A stretch of 64,000 bases of DNA, from positions 45,169-109,168 of the forward strand of contig JBDHIF010000006.1 in NCBI GenBank assembly GCA_039587535.1, read 5' to 3'. Shown here in pieces: positions 18,201 to 26,532 of this stretch (within the stretch, counting starts at the first letter, position 1; each line of letters begins with the position of its first letter). The translations under genes and the position numbers were made by a program. The notes under the pieces are model-generated. The model was given only the letters and a program-made list of their open reading frames with translations, was not told where the DNA came from and did not search any database. This DNA comes from JAWLHJ01 sp039587535 (lineage in GTDB: Bacteria > Gemmatimonadota > Gemmatimonadetes > Longimicrobiales > Gaopeijiaceae).

Positions 18201-18319
18201 TAATTCTGATCCCGCTCGCCGGGCAGTGGCGACAGTGTACCGTCCAGGTCGAACAGCTCGCGCACAGCTGTGTGCGCCTCCTCTAGCTGGACCTCGGGCC
18301 TGCGCTGGATTCGGATCAT
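15245..18319 (-). CDS. Trifunctional fusion: APH-type kinase, M23 peptidase fold, class-III PLP aminotransferase/lyase
   Basis: One 1024-residue polypeptide has three recognisable units. Residues about 30-345 form an aminoglycoside/choline-kinase-like phosphotransferase with HGDINDHNVLV (His206, Asp208, Asn212) and FIDFGD. Residues about 420-560 form an M23/LytM-type domain with an intact zinc set (His443 and Asp447 in HLGIDLF, HLHF at 533-536, YGHL at 496-499). Residues about 600-1010 form a class-III PLP enzyme with NSGSEANELALRLA, ADEIQTGFGR and the PLP lysine Lys852 in LGKPIGNGHP. In animals, hydroxylysine kinase and the related ammoniophospholyases are separate proteins. The fusion suggests phosphorylation of an amino-alcohol followed by phospho-elimination. 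The role of the M23 module is unknown. Confidence 0.88.
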   Translation of the reverse strand: MIRIQRRPEVQLEEAHTAVRELFDLDGTLSPLPGERDQNYLLRAEDGSRYVVKISSPEEPDPILRFETEMLVKLASETEGLVPGVRPATSGEHLVEFEDARGNAHRIRVVDFLPGTLLANARPRSDALLYDFGKRVAELVSALGGYPDHPPARFDFDWALGSAGSVMERCLDLFSGHQRQLIENAHRAFDERGHDFLGLGSQIIHGDINDHNVLVSEPDGTRRYVTGFIDFGDAHSAPRVFDLAIAIAYAVLGVPDPINAAAAIVRGFNDATPLLESEIDVIFTLARARLGQSVSVAAWRRNHGESVDDSHFVSETPAWAVLEKLDGIPDKFLRGVLRDACGHAANVRTPHLMAWLRDQAPEPVMDLPEDEGDIAVLDLSVESADVDGHDTDDTDAFQRRIQGIIDRAGAVVGVGRYLEPRPFYLTDQFAGRGGDPRERRTVHLGIDLFADAGSEVRAPLAGKVRAIENNATRLDYGPTVVLEHSSPHGRFWTLYGHLSAESTEDLELGKDLEAGATFARLGAPPENGDWPPHLHFQIVTHFLGHGGDFPGVALPRERSVWASFSPDPNVILRLPVDATYREPEDFRERRSNALPPNLSLSYASPIHIVRGRGSRLYDPLGRAYIDCVNNVAHVGHEHPAVVRAGQRQMAVLNTNTRYLHETVVTYAERLADLLPDPLSCCFFVNSGSEANELALRLARAHTNGSGVVALEGGYHGHTQTLIDVSHYKFAGEGGMGAPPWVRAVPTPDEYRGRYGREIPDRAQRYAGHVRDAFAELRGASITPAAFIAETYPSCAGQIEPPPGYLEAAYRHARQAGAVCIADEIQTGFGRIGSDFWSFAAQDVVPDIVTLGKPIGNGHPIGAVVTTPEIAVSFDNGMEFFSTFGGNPVSAAIGLAVLDVLAEERLQDKAAVLGGTLKGSLASLSTRHDVVGDIRGRGLFLGVELVTDRAAKTPAPAMARYVIDRMAERGVLLSADGPNHNVLKIKPPMPFNEADGERLVEELDQVLGEDAVRWLAEHPGTGTEP

Positions 18320-18502
18320 GATGCTACGTCGTTTCGGGATCGCGTCGATTCGGAGCGGACAGATAATGTGTCGCCTTCGGGACTGACGGTCACGGGTGCG
18401 CCGGACTCAAGCACGAGCGGGCGTATTCGGATCGGCCGGCGCAATGGCACATGGCGGGGGCACATCACTGTCCAGGAGGTCGCTCCCTGGCTCGAAGGCG
18501 CG

Positions 18503-20185
18503 CTAATCGCGCACGAGCTTCCGGTACCGGAGGCGGTGCGGCTGGTCGGCCTCGTCACCGAGTCGGCGCTTGCGGTCCTCCTCGTACTCGTTGTAGTTGC
18601 CTTCGAACCAAACGACCTGGGAGCTCCCCTCGAAGGCGAGGATATGGGTCGCCACGCGATCCAAGAACCAACGGTCGTGCGAGATGACCAAGACAGAGCC
18701 CGCGAAGTCGAGAATGGCGTTCTCCAGGGCCCGAAGGGTGTCCACGTCCAGGTCGTTGGTCGGCTCGTCCAGCAGCATGACGTTTCCACCGGACTGGAGG
18801 AGCTTCGCCAGATGTAGCCGGTTTCGCTCACCCCCGGACAGCACGCCCACCTTCTTCTGCTGGTCGCTGCCGCGGAAGTTGAACCACGAGAGGTAGGCCC
18901 GCGGATTCACTTCCGCGCGTCCGAAGCGCAGCACGTCCTGCCCACCGCTGACTTCGTCGAAGACGGTCTTGTCGGGATCCAGCCGGGCACGTGACTGATC
19001 CACGTAGCTGAGCTTCACCGTCTGCCCCACCTCCAGGGACCCTCCGTCCGGCGTCTCGTCGCCCACGATCATACGGAAGAGGGTGGTCTTACCGGCGCCG
19101 TTGGCTCCGATGATGCCCACGATGGCACCGGGTGGCACGTCGAAAGACAGATCCTCGATAAGAAGCTTGTCTCCATACGCTTTCTGGAGATGGTCGGCAC
19201 GGATCACGACGTCGCCGAGCCGGGGCCCCTTCGGAATGAGGATCTCCGCGGTCCGGACCTGCTGCCGCTCGTCCTTCGCGAGGAGTTCCTCGTAGGCGCT
19301 GATCCTCGCCTTCGCCTTGGCGTGCCGCGCCCGGGGTGACATGCGTACCCACTCCAACTCGCGATCGAGCGTGCGCTGTCGGGCCGACTCCTGCTTCTCC
19401 TCGATCCGGAGCCGCTCCCTCTTCTGTTCGAGCCAGGACGAGTAATTGCCCTTCCAGGGGATCCCCTGGCCGCGGTCCAACTCGAGGATCCACTCCGCCA
19501 CGTTGTCCAGGAAGTACCGATCGTGGGTAATCGCAACGATGGTGCCCGGGAACGCCGCGAGGTGATGCTCGAGCCAGGATACCGACTCGGCATCCAGGTG
19601 GTTTGTGGGCTCGTCCAGGAGCAGCATGTCGGGTTGTTCCAGGAGCACACGGCATAGTGCCACTCGACGGCGCTCGCCTCCCGAAAGATTCGTGACATCG
19701 GCGTCTCCCGGGGGAAGGCGAAGCGCGTCCATGGCGATCTCGATCTTGCGGTCGAGATCCCAGGCGCCCGAGGCGTCGATGCGGTCCTGCAGCTTTGCCT
19801 GCTCCTCGATGAGCGCGTTCATTTCCTCGTCCGTGCTCACTTCACCGAAGGCCAGGTTGACCTCGTCGAACCGCTTGAGAAGGGCGCGGGTGTCGGCCAC
19901 CGCCTCCTCCACGTTCCCACGGACGTCCAGGCTCTCGTCCAGCTCCGGCTCTTGTGCCAGGTAGCCGATACGGGTGCCCTTCGCAGCCCACGCTTCTCCT
20001 TGGATGTCCGCGTCCAACCCCGCCATGATTCGCAGGAGTGAGCTCTTTCCGGCCCCGTTGGGGCCGACCACGCCGATCTTGGCGCCGGGATAGAACGACA
20101 GGCTGATGTCCTTCAGGATCTCCCTCTTCGGAGGGACGATCTTGGAGACCCGGTGCATGTGGTAGATGAACTGCGGTCCAGACAT
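18503..20185 (-). CDS. ettA: ABC-F energy-dependent translational throttle protein
   Basis: The 560-residue soluble protein has two ABC cassettes and no membrane segments: GVVGPNGAGKSS with LSGGERRRVALCRVLL, and GANGAGKTTLFRM with LSGGERNRLHLAKLL, each followed by LLDEPTN. The N-terminus MSGPQFIYHMHRVSKI and the arm-plus-linker arrangement match EttA, which binds the ribosomal E site and couples translation to the ATP/ADP ratio. Length agrees with the family (about 555). A TATTAGAT element about 90 bases upstream on the minus strand is a possible -10; no convincing -35 goes with it. Confidence 0.95.
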   Translation of the reverse strand: MSGPQFIYHMHRVSKIVPPKREILKDISLSFYPGAKIGVVGPNGAGKSSLLRIMAGLDADIQGEAWAAKGTRIGYLAQEPELDESLDVRGNVEEAVADTRALLKRFDEVNLAFGEVSTDEEMNALIEEQAKLQDRIDASGAWDLDRKIEIAMDALRLPPGDADVTNLSGGERRRVALCRVLLEQPDMLLLDEPTNHLDAESVSWLEHHLAAFPGTIVAITHDRYFLDNVAEWILELDRGQGIPWKGNYSSWLEQKRERLRIEEKQESARQRTLDRELEWVRMSPRARHAKAKARISAYEELLAKDERQQVRTAEILIPKGPRLGDVVIRADHLQKAYGDKLLIEDLSFDVPPGAIVGIIGANGAGKTTLFRMIVGDETPDGGSLEVGQTVKLSYVDQSRARLDPDKTVFDEVSGGQDVLRFGRAEVNPRAYLSWFNFRGSDQQKKVGVLSGGERNRLHLAKLLQSGGNVMLLDEPTNDLDVDTLRALENAILDFAGSVLVISHDRWFLDRVATHILAFEGSSQVVWFEGNYNEYEEDRKRRLGDEADQPHRLRYRKLVRD

Positions 20186-20428
20186 GGCTCGTAGGCGGTT
20201 GGCGGGTGCGGCGTGGGCTCTCGGGGCCGCCGGGCTCTCGTGGCGGGATCCAGCTTCCGGAGTGGGGGGAATCTAATAGGTCGTCGGAGGAACACGGCAT
20301 CCCGCGACCGGGTCCGGTCCCTGCGAGTGGCCGAACAAGCCGTGACGGCTCCGTGCGATCTGGCCTTCGCTCAGGACATTGGGTAGATATTCGTCCTGCC
20401 CCTGCCGTTCAACCCGCTGGGAGGAACC

Positions 20429-20815
20429 ATGAGTGCCGGAAAGACGGTCCTCGTTGTCGACGACGAGCCATCCGTCCTGAGGGTTGCGAGCAAGGTTCTG
20501 CGAAGAGCCGGGTACGAGATCCTCGAAGCGCTCGGTGGCGAGGAGGCCCTGCGGATCGCGGACGAGTTCGACGGCACCATCGATCTCCTTCTCACGGACG
20601 TCGTCATGCCCGGGCTCGGTGGGCGGGAGCTCGGCGAGCGCATCCGCGAGCTCCATCCTCGCACGGCGCTCCTGTTCATGTCAGGATACACCCAGGACGA
20701 GGTCCTCCTACAGGGCGTGCGCGCGGACGATGTGAATCACATCTCCAAGCCGTTCACCGTGTCCGGGCTGCGGGACAAGGTCCGGGAGGTGCTCGAGGAC
20801 GGGCGCGCGATGTGA
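20429..20815 (+). CDS. Single-domain response regulator (CheY-like receiver)
   Basis: The 128-residue protein is only a receiver domain: acidic pair Asp11-Asp12, phospho-acceptor Asp57 in LLLTDVVMPG, Ser85 in FMSGYTQDE and Lys107 in HISKPFT. There is no output domain, so it must act through protein contacts, like CheY-type or Spo0F-type relays, or the receivers that accompany hybrid histidine kinases. GGGAGGAACC precedes the ATG. No histidine kinase gene is nearby, so it is an orphan whose partner cannot be told from the window. A TAGATA at 20384 is a possible -10. Confidence 0.9.
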   Translation: MSAGKTVLVVDDEPSVLRVASKVLRRAGYEILEALGGEEALRIADEFDGTIDLLLTDVVMPGLGGRELGERIRELHPRTALLFMSGYTQDEVLLQGVRADDVNHISKPFTVSGLRDKVREVLEDGRAM

Positions 20816-20838
20816 CCCGCCGGCCCTTGCCCCGAGCG

Positions 20839-23800
20839 TCAGGAACCACCTCCGCTGCGGGCCAGCGTCCGATAATATTCCTCCACGAGCGCCCTGTATC
20901 CTTCAGGCACGTCGTCGGACCCGGTGAGCGTAGCGCGCTGCGGCGCCTCGCCCTCCACTTCCCGCCTCAGCCCGAACTCCAGCCGTTTTAGGGCGTCGAG
21001 CGCTTCGGCCTGGAGCTGTGCTGCCTGAGCCGGATCGTCGAACGCTCCCTCCTGCGACAGGCGCTCCATGGCGTCCAATACCGCCTGGAGGTCCGCGTCC
21101 TGACGTCCGACGTCGCGGAGGCGGTCCCTCAGGTCACGAGCCTGCCCCGCCCGTTCCTGGATCTCGCTTCGGTACTGACGGAGCTCCTCGGCTGTGTATT
21201 CACGGGGTGCACCTCCCGTAGCCCCACTTCCGTCGGTCGATCCTCCGGAAGGCTGAAGTCCACGCCGGGATCCTTCACCTCCTCCTTGGGCGCCCCCTTC
21301 CTGGCCGCTCGAACCTTCTTGGGCGCCCTGACCTTCCTGCCCGGCTCCGCCTTCCTGTCCGGCCTGACCTTCCTGCCCGGATTGACCCTCCTGACCTTCC
21401 TGGCCGGGCTCACCCCGGTTGCCCTCAGATGGCGTCTCATTCAACCGACGCTGCATCGCCTCCATGCCCCTGACCAGGTCGCGGGTGTCGTCCAGTGCTT
21501 CGTTGAGCGGATTCCGCTCTTCCGCTCCCGACGCGTCCAAAGCCCCTTCGACCTGGTCGCGCAGGGCCTGTAGATCTCCCTCGATGCCCAACTCGAGGGT
21601 CAGCGCCGACTGAGGGTCCCACATCTCGATGGTCCCCCTCGAGTATTGGAGCTTCTCCTTCAAGCTGCTCTCGCGGATGTGATTCGCCCCTGCCTGGAGG
21701 CGACGTGCGGCCTCGGTGTTCTCTTCCTGGACCGAGCTCGCGGCCTGGTCGAGGTCCTGCTCGAGCTGTCGGACCGTCTCCGTCATCTGGTTCTTCCGTT
21801 CACGGAGCCGGTCGATGGCTTCCCGGCGTGCTGGCCCGGCTTCGGGGATGTTCCGGACCTCCTGCTGCACGTCCCGCTGCTGCCGCTGCAGCTCGTCGAC
21901 CCTGCGGAGCGCTTCCTGGGCGTCCCGTCCGGCTCTTCCGGCACGCTGCTCTTCCAGCTGCCGTCGGGCATCTTCCAGGCGTCGAAGCGCTTCCGACGCG
22001 CCCGTCGAAGCAGAGTTGCCGCCCTCGGATGCGGAGCGGCGCATGGCCTCGGCCGCCTCCTGCATGGCACGGGCGGTCTCCTGGAGCTCGGCGTCCGCAC
22101 GTTCCCGTGCCAGCCGCTGGAGCTGACGGGCTGCTTCCTCCGTCTCCTCGGCCAGGTTGCGCTGAGAGGCACCCGAGCCCGGACTGCCCTGGGCCCCGGC
22201 TTGGGCGCGCCGTCGCTGCCTTTCCGCCTCCTGCTCCTGCCTGCGAGCCAGCTCTTCAAGATGCTCCAGCACCTCGTCCACTTGCGCATCCGCCTGCTGC
22301 TGCTGGCCGCGGCGAACGGTCTCGTACTGATTCTCGAGCTTGTCGAGCTCGAGCTCGAACAGGTCCGCGAGGTCGTCGGCGTTCGGACTGCCGCCCCCCC
22401 CGCCACCGCCACCCATCTGCTGGTTTTGCTGGGTGACGTACCGCTCGTAGGTCTCCTCGGCCTGCTGCAGGAAGCGAAGGGCCTCCTGCTCCACGGGGAT
22501 GGCGTCACGGAGCTCCTCTTCGCTGAGGAGCGCGTGCGCGCGGGTCATGGCCTCGGACGCCAGGGGCAGAACTTCCGAGACGTCTCGGAAGCCGGGGTCC
22601 GTCTCTACCAGCCCGCGGTTCCCCATGCGGTCGAGAAGGGTTTGTACCTGCTCTCGAAGCCGCTCCTGTGCGAGCGCTACACTGACCACGTTCTCGGAGA
22701 ATTCCTCGTCCCCGTAGCTGTCCCGCTGCCGCACCAGGTTGAACGTCGCCGAGATGATCTGACGCTGCATCTCGGAGAGCGCGGTCTCGGCGCCCTGCTG
22801 CTCGCCTCCCATGCCGCCACCGCCGCCTTGCTGCTCGGCTTCTCGATACGCGCGCTCGAATGGGCGGACGTTCAGGAAGAACATGTCGCTGGCCACGACG
22901 GCCTCGGTTCCCATACGTCGGTTGTCTCGCACGAGCGCGTAGTAGGCGACCAGGTCCCCGGGCTCCAGCATCCACTCTTCCAGGTACATCGTGTGCCCGG
23001 CGGAGACCTCCGCAAGCGGCGGCCCACCGGTCTGGAAGACGGCGACCGTATCCTCGGGACCTCCGTTCACGGAGTAGACCAGCCGGACGTCCCCGACCCC
23101 GTAGTCGTCGATCGCCTCCATCTCCACGTAGACCTCCTCGATCGGGGAGGCCGGCATATCCCGTCCGGGCCGGGTGAACCGGATGGACGGCTCCAGATCC
23201 TCGAGGACGTCGATGGTGTACTCGGGCGAGGCGGGCACGAATGCTCCGTTCTCCCGTTGTAGCTCGATGGCATAGAGACCGGGCGCGTCCACCACGAAGG
23301 TCGTGCTGAGGGAGCCGTCGTCGTTCTTCACCAGCTCGGAGGCCGGCTCGCCGTCGAGAACCAGGCGTCCGCCGGGCGTCGGGATGGTTGGCATGATCCG
23401 CAACTCGACCTCGGTGCCCGCTAGAGCCGCTACGTCGCCGGCGCCTTCCACGATCCGGGGCTCCAGCCCGGTGTAGCTGGGGAAGCGGTAGGTCAGGTCC
23501 AGCTGCTCCACGTACGGCAGCTCAGCCACCTCGACGGTGAACGTGGGCGACCTCACCCCCGCGGCTTCCACGAAGTAGCGGGTCTCCGCATCCACGCCCA
23601 GGAGCATCACCTCGAACTCCGAGCTGTCTCCCGGGAGCATGCTCAGACGCTGGAAGTCCGGCTGATCTCCGGTGCTTGTGAAGATGGAGACTTCACCGGA
23701 TTCGAAGCCGCGCAACGAGGCCGTCACCACGAGGTCCGAGCCGCGCGAGATCGCCGCATCGCCGGGCAACACGTCGATGGCGTAGGGGTTCACATCGGCG

Positions 23801-24369
23801 GCGTCGCGGGTGGGACTGAGCAGAGCGCCCATGCCGTGCCGAAGTGAGTTCGGGCCGAGCGTGAGGAGCACGAGTCCGGCGACGACCAGGGCCGTGAGGG
23901 CGCCGCCGAACCGGTACAGGGCCGACTGCTCGATGCGTCGCCCGTTCCCGACGGCTTCGGCTCGTGCCAGGGCGCCCTCCAACACGCGACCGGCAAGCGC
24001 GGGCGAGAACCCGGGGGTCCGGGAAGCCTCCAGGGCGCTCACGACGGCGTGCTCGAGCGAGGGCTCGTGCTCCTCCAGGTAGAGCGCGACCTGGCTGTCG
24101 GTGACGGGTCTCAGGAGTGGGCGGATCACCAGGAAGCACAATGTGGCCAGGAACGTGCTCCAGCCGATGACCCTCGCCCAGAGAAGGACCTCTGGTGCGA
24201 AACGCGCTCGCTCGAGCATGAAGGCGCCGGCCATGAACACCAAGAGGGACACGGCGGCCGTCCATGCCAGGCCCCGGAGCGCCAGTCGGAGCTTCCATCG
24301 GAGGCGCACACCGCTGACGAGGTCAGCCAGCTTCCGATTCGCCACGTTGCGCTCCGAGTCCGTCATCAA
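20839..24369 (-). CDS. DUF4175-family membrane protein with long coiled-coil and GQEG-repeat tail
   Basis: This 1176-residue protein is the last gene of the eight-gene MoxR/Bat operon. Three membrane helices (about residues 35-55, 65-85 and 155-175) are followed by Ig-like beta domains (about 180-500). Then comes a very long Q/E/R/A-rich coiled coil (about 520-900), and a low-complexity stretch of GQEGQ-type repeats (about 1000-1050). This matches the DUF4175 family found with Bat proteins in several phyla; its function is unknown but it probably spans or lines the periplasm. The ATG at 24369 lies 42 bases after the BatA-like gene. Confidence 0.82.
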   Translation of the reverse strand: MMTDSERNVANRKLADLVSGVRLRWKLRLALRGLAWTAAVSLLVFMAGAFMLERARFAPEVLLWARVIGWSTFLATLCFLVIRPLLRPVTDSQVALYLEEHEPSLEHAVVSALEASRTPGFSPALAGRVLEGALARAEAVGNGRRIEQSALYRFGGALTALVVAGLVLLTLGPNSLRHGMGALLSPTRDAADVNPYAIDVLPGDAAISRGSDLVVTASLRGFESGEVSIFTSTGDQPDFQRLSMLPGDSSEFEVMLLGVDAETRYFVEAAGVRSPTFTVEVAELPYVEQLDLTYRFPSYTGLEPRIVEGAGDVAALAGTEVELRIMPTIPTPGGRLVLDGEPASELVKNDDGSLSTTFVVDAPGLYAIELQRENGAFVPASPEYTIDVLEDLEPSIRFTRPGRDMPASPIEEVYVEMEAIDDYGVGDVRLVYSVNGGPEDTVAVFQTGGPPLAEVSAGHTMYLEEWMLEPGDLVAYYALVRDNRRMGTEAVVASDMFFLNVRPFERAYREAEQQGGGGGMGGEQQGAETALSEMQRQIISATFNLVRQRDSYGDEEFSENVVSVALAQERLREQVQTLLDRMGNRGLVETDPGFRDVSEVLPLASEAMTRAHALLSEEELRDAIPVEQEALRFLQQAEETYERYVTQQNQQMGGGGGGGGSPNADDLADLFELELDKLENQYETVRRGQQQQADAQVDEVLEHLEELARRQEQEAERQRRRAQAGAQGSPGSGASQRNLAEETEEAARQLQRLARERADAELQETARAMQEAAEAMRRSASEGGNSASTGASEALRRLEDARRQLEEQRAGRAGRDAQEALRRVDELQRQQRDVQQEVRNIPEAGPARREAIDRLRERKNQMTETVRQLEQDLDQAASSVQEENTEAARRLQAGANHIRESSLKEKLQYSRGTIEMWDPQSALTLELGIEGDLQALRDQVEGALDASGAEERNPLNEALDDTRDLVRGMEAMQRRLNETPSEGNRGEPGQEGQEGQSGQEGQAGQEGGAGQEGQGAQEGSSGQEGGAQGGGEGSRRGLQPSGGSTDGSGATGGAPREYTAEELRQYRSEIQERAGQARDLRDRLRDVGRQDADLQAVLDAMERLSQEGAFDDPAQAAQLQAEALDALKRLEFGLRREVEGEAPQRATLTGSDDVPEGYRALVEEYYRTLARSGGGS
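21280..21415 (-). repeat. In-frame low-complexity GQEGQ-coding repeat
   Basis: Within the DUF4175 gene the plus strand shows repeated cttcctg/cctgacc units that read on the minus strand as irregular GQEGQ, GQEGQA and GQEGGA peptides. It is a coding microsatellite-like tract that could vary in length between strains. It is not a CRISPR: there are no spacers and the frame is kept. Confidence 0.7.
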
Positions 24370-24411
24370 TGCCTCTCTCGTCTGTCCCGCGTGGTGCAGG
24401 GCTTCCCCACC

Positions 24412-26532
24412 TTATGGGCTCGTGGCTCCGGGCGCCAAGCTCGTCCTTCGTGAAGCCCAGTTCGACAGCACGGTCTCCAGGATCAATAGTCCGAGCGCCG
24501 CCGCAAGGATCCAACGCCACAGCGACTGGCGGCGTTCCTGGTCTTCTCGCAGAAGCGCCTGGGCACCCTCGCGCTCGCTTCCCGCTTCCGTCGCCCGGGC
24601 AGAGCTCGCCTGTATCTGGAGGGCGACGTCTTCCGGCTCAATGGCCGTCAGGTCGGACTCTTCCACGTCCACGTTCACTGCGATGGTGAACGGACGATCC
24701 GGTACCGATCCCGGCGGGCGTATCGTGTAGAAGCCCTGCTGCTCGAGGGTCAGATAGCGAGTCGTGGCGGCCGCCGGCATACGGATGCCCGCTCCCGAGG
24801 GCGTGAGGGCCACTTGCTCCTCACCCTCGGCGAGCCCCGGGGCGGCGGAAGACACGAGTCCGGCCGCCTCCAGCGCTCGCTCGTCACCCAGGTCCACCAC
24901 CTGTCCCACCGTGAAGCTCTGCTGTGCCTCCGTCCGCCCCGCCAGGTGCTCGGTGATCCGATGCAGGAACGGGAGGTAGACCGGCTGGAGCGCCAGGTCG
25001 TTCCAGTAGTCGTCGAGGGTCGAGGTCCACAGCAGCACGCGTCCGCGCCCGAGCGTCAGCTCGGCCAGGGCCACGGATCCGTCGTCGAAGCGCGCCAGGA
25101 CCTCGGCAGAGTCGGACACGGTCACATCGCGGGCTCTGAAGAAGCGGGCGTTGCCGAAGTCCCCGCTTCGCGGGCCCGAGAACACCTCGAAGACCGGGTG
25201 GTCGTATGTGAGCTGTCCCAACCGAGCGCCTCGCCCCGCCTCGCGGTCGCGGGACGCACCTGGCGTCGCAGGAAGGAGATCCATGGCCGAGCCAGGCCAC
25301 GCGGCGTTCTCACCCAAAGCGACCAGAACACCTCCGCCTTGCTCCACGAAGCTGCGGAGGCGTTCCGCGGCCGCGCCGTCCACGCGGATGTCGTTGAGGA
25401 TCAGGACATCGGTGTTCTCCGTGTCCGCAGCTGCGAGGCCCGCGCCACGTCGCGCCGTCACCGCGAAGCGTCCGTCCTGGCTGATTCCGAGAGCCCGGCG
25501 CAGATACAGGTTGGGATCGTCACCCGTGCTCCGTCCCACCAAACGCACGGCGAGCGCCGATCCGGGCGAGACCACAAAGTGACGCTGATCGTCCGAGGGG
25601 ACCGGATCGGTCGGGACGCTCACCGTTCCGCGGGTATGGGCCCGGGAGACGGTTACCGGTCGGAAGAGAGCCGTAGCGGCGCCGTCTCCAGCCAAGGAGA
25701 CCGAGACCGTTTGAATGGGTTGACCGTCGATCTCCAGCGTCACGGGGACTTCTGCCGCGGCCGCCCCGCCACGGCGGGCCAATCGGACGGTGGGCGTCAC
25801 TCGCTCCCGTCCGGCCTCCACAGAGCGCGGCAGCGCCACCCCGATCACCTGGACGTTCTCGGGCGAAGGATCGGCCACGAGAATGGGCTGGAACTCGGAG
25901 CCGGGAGGGAGTCCCGCGGCTTCCTCGCCGGCCCACCCGGTGCGCTGGAAGTCGCTCAACAGGTATACCACGCCGTTGGGCAGGCCCGACTCGTCCAGAA
26001 TCGTCTGCGCTACCCTGAGCGCCGGGCCGAAGCGGGTGATGCCCGCTCCTGCCGCGACGGTGTCCATCACCGACGAAACCCGTCCCCTGTCCGTGGTGGA
26101 GCGCAACAACACGTTGGCGCTCTGGTCGAAGGTCACGAGGCTGACCCTGTCCAGGGGGCCCATGCCTCCGATGATGTCGGCCACTTCGGACCGCACGCGC
26201 TCGAGCCGGTCTCCGACTTCCATGCTGTAGGACCGGTCGACCAGAAGGACCATCTCTCGCGGCCCCGTAGCTGTGCCGGCCACCTGTTCGGAGCGATCGA
26301 GGAACGGGCGTGCGAAAGCGAAGACGATCAGCGCCAAAGCCAGTGCCCGGAGGAGGAGGAGGAACCAGTTCTGCACCCTTCTTCGCCGCTGCTCCTGGTA
26401 GGGGATTCTCTGCAGGAACATGAGCGACGGGAAGCGCACCACGTTGCGGCGCTGCCGTCGCGTGAGGTGCACGACGATCGGCACGGCGATGCCCGCCAGG
26501 CCCAGGAGGAACAGGGGGACGAGGAAGCTCAT
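24412..26532 (-). CDS. BatA-type protein with von Willebrand A domain
   Basis: The 706-residue protein opens with the BatA N-terminal module (MSFLVPLFLLGLAGIAVPIV, then RRQRRNVVRFPSLMFLQ and a second helix at about 57-76). A VWA domain follows, with an intact MIDAS (DRSYS, Asp99-Ser103; LLSDFQRTG). After a GATase-like alpha/beta region (NDIRVDGAAAERLRSFVEQGG) it ends in a C-terminal membrane helix (ILAAALGLLILETVL). MIDAS sites bind a divalent metal and mediate protein contacts, and MoxR ATPases are thought to remodel such partners. The start overlaps the DUF58 stop (ATGA). Confidence 0.88.
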   Translation of the reverse strand: MSFLVPLFLLGLAGIAVPIVVHLTRRQRRNVVRFPSLMFLQRIPYQEQRRRRVQNWFLLLLRALALALIVFAFARPFLDRSEQVAGTATGPREMVLLVDRSYSMEVGDRLERVRSEVADIIGGMGPLDRVSLVTFDQSANVLLRSTTDRGRVSSVMDTVAAGAGITRFGPALRVAQTILDESGLPNGVVYLLSDFQRTGWAGEEAAGLPPGSEFQPILVADPSPENVQVIGVALPRSVEAGRERVTPTVRLARRGGAAAAEVPVTLEIDGQPIQTVSVSLAGDGAATALFRPVTVSRAHTRGTVSVPTDPVPSDDQRHFVVSPGSALAVRLVGRSTGDDPNLYLRRALGISQDGRFAVTARRGAGLAAADTENTDVLILNDIRVDGAAAERLRSFVEQGGGVLVALGENAAWPGSAMDLLPATPGASRDREAGRGARLGQLTYDHPVFEVFSGPRSGDFGNARFFRARDVTVSDSAEVLARFDDGSVALAELTLGRGRVLLWTSTLDDYWNDLALQPVYLPFLHRITEHLAGRTEAQQSFTVGQVVDLGDERALEAAGLVSSAAPGLAEGEEQVALTPSGAGIRMPAAATTRYLTLEQQGFYTIRPPGSVPDRPFTIAVNVDVEESDLTAIEPEDVALQIQASSARATEAGSEREGAQALLREDQERRQSLWRWILAAALGLLILETVLSNWASRRTSLAPGATSP

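Noticed and set aside
21280..21415. CRISPR-like repeats
   Set aside because: The repeats are short, in frame and encode GQEGQ peptides without spacers.
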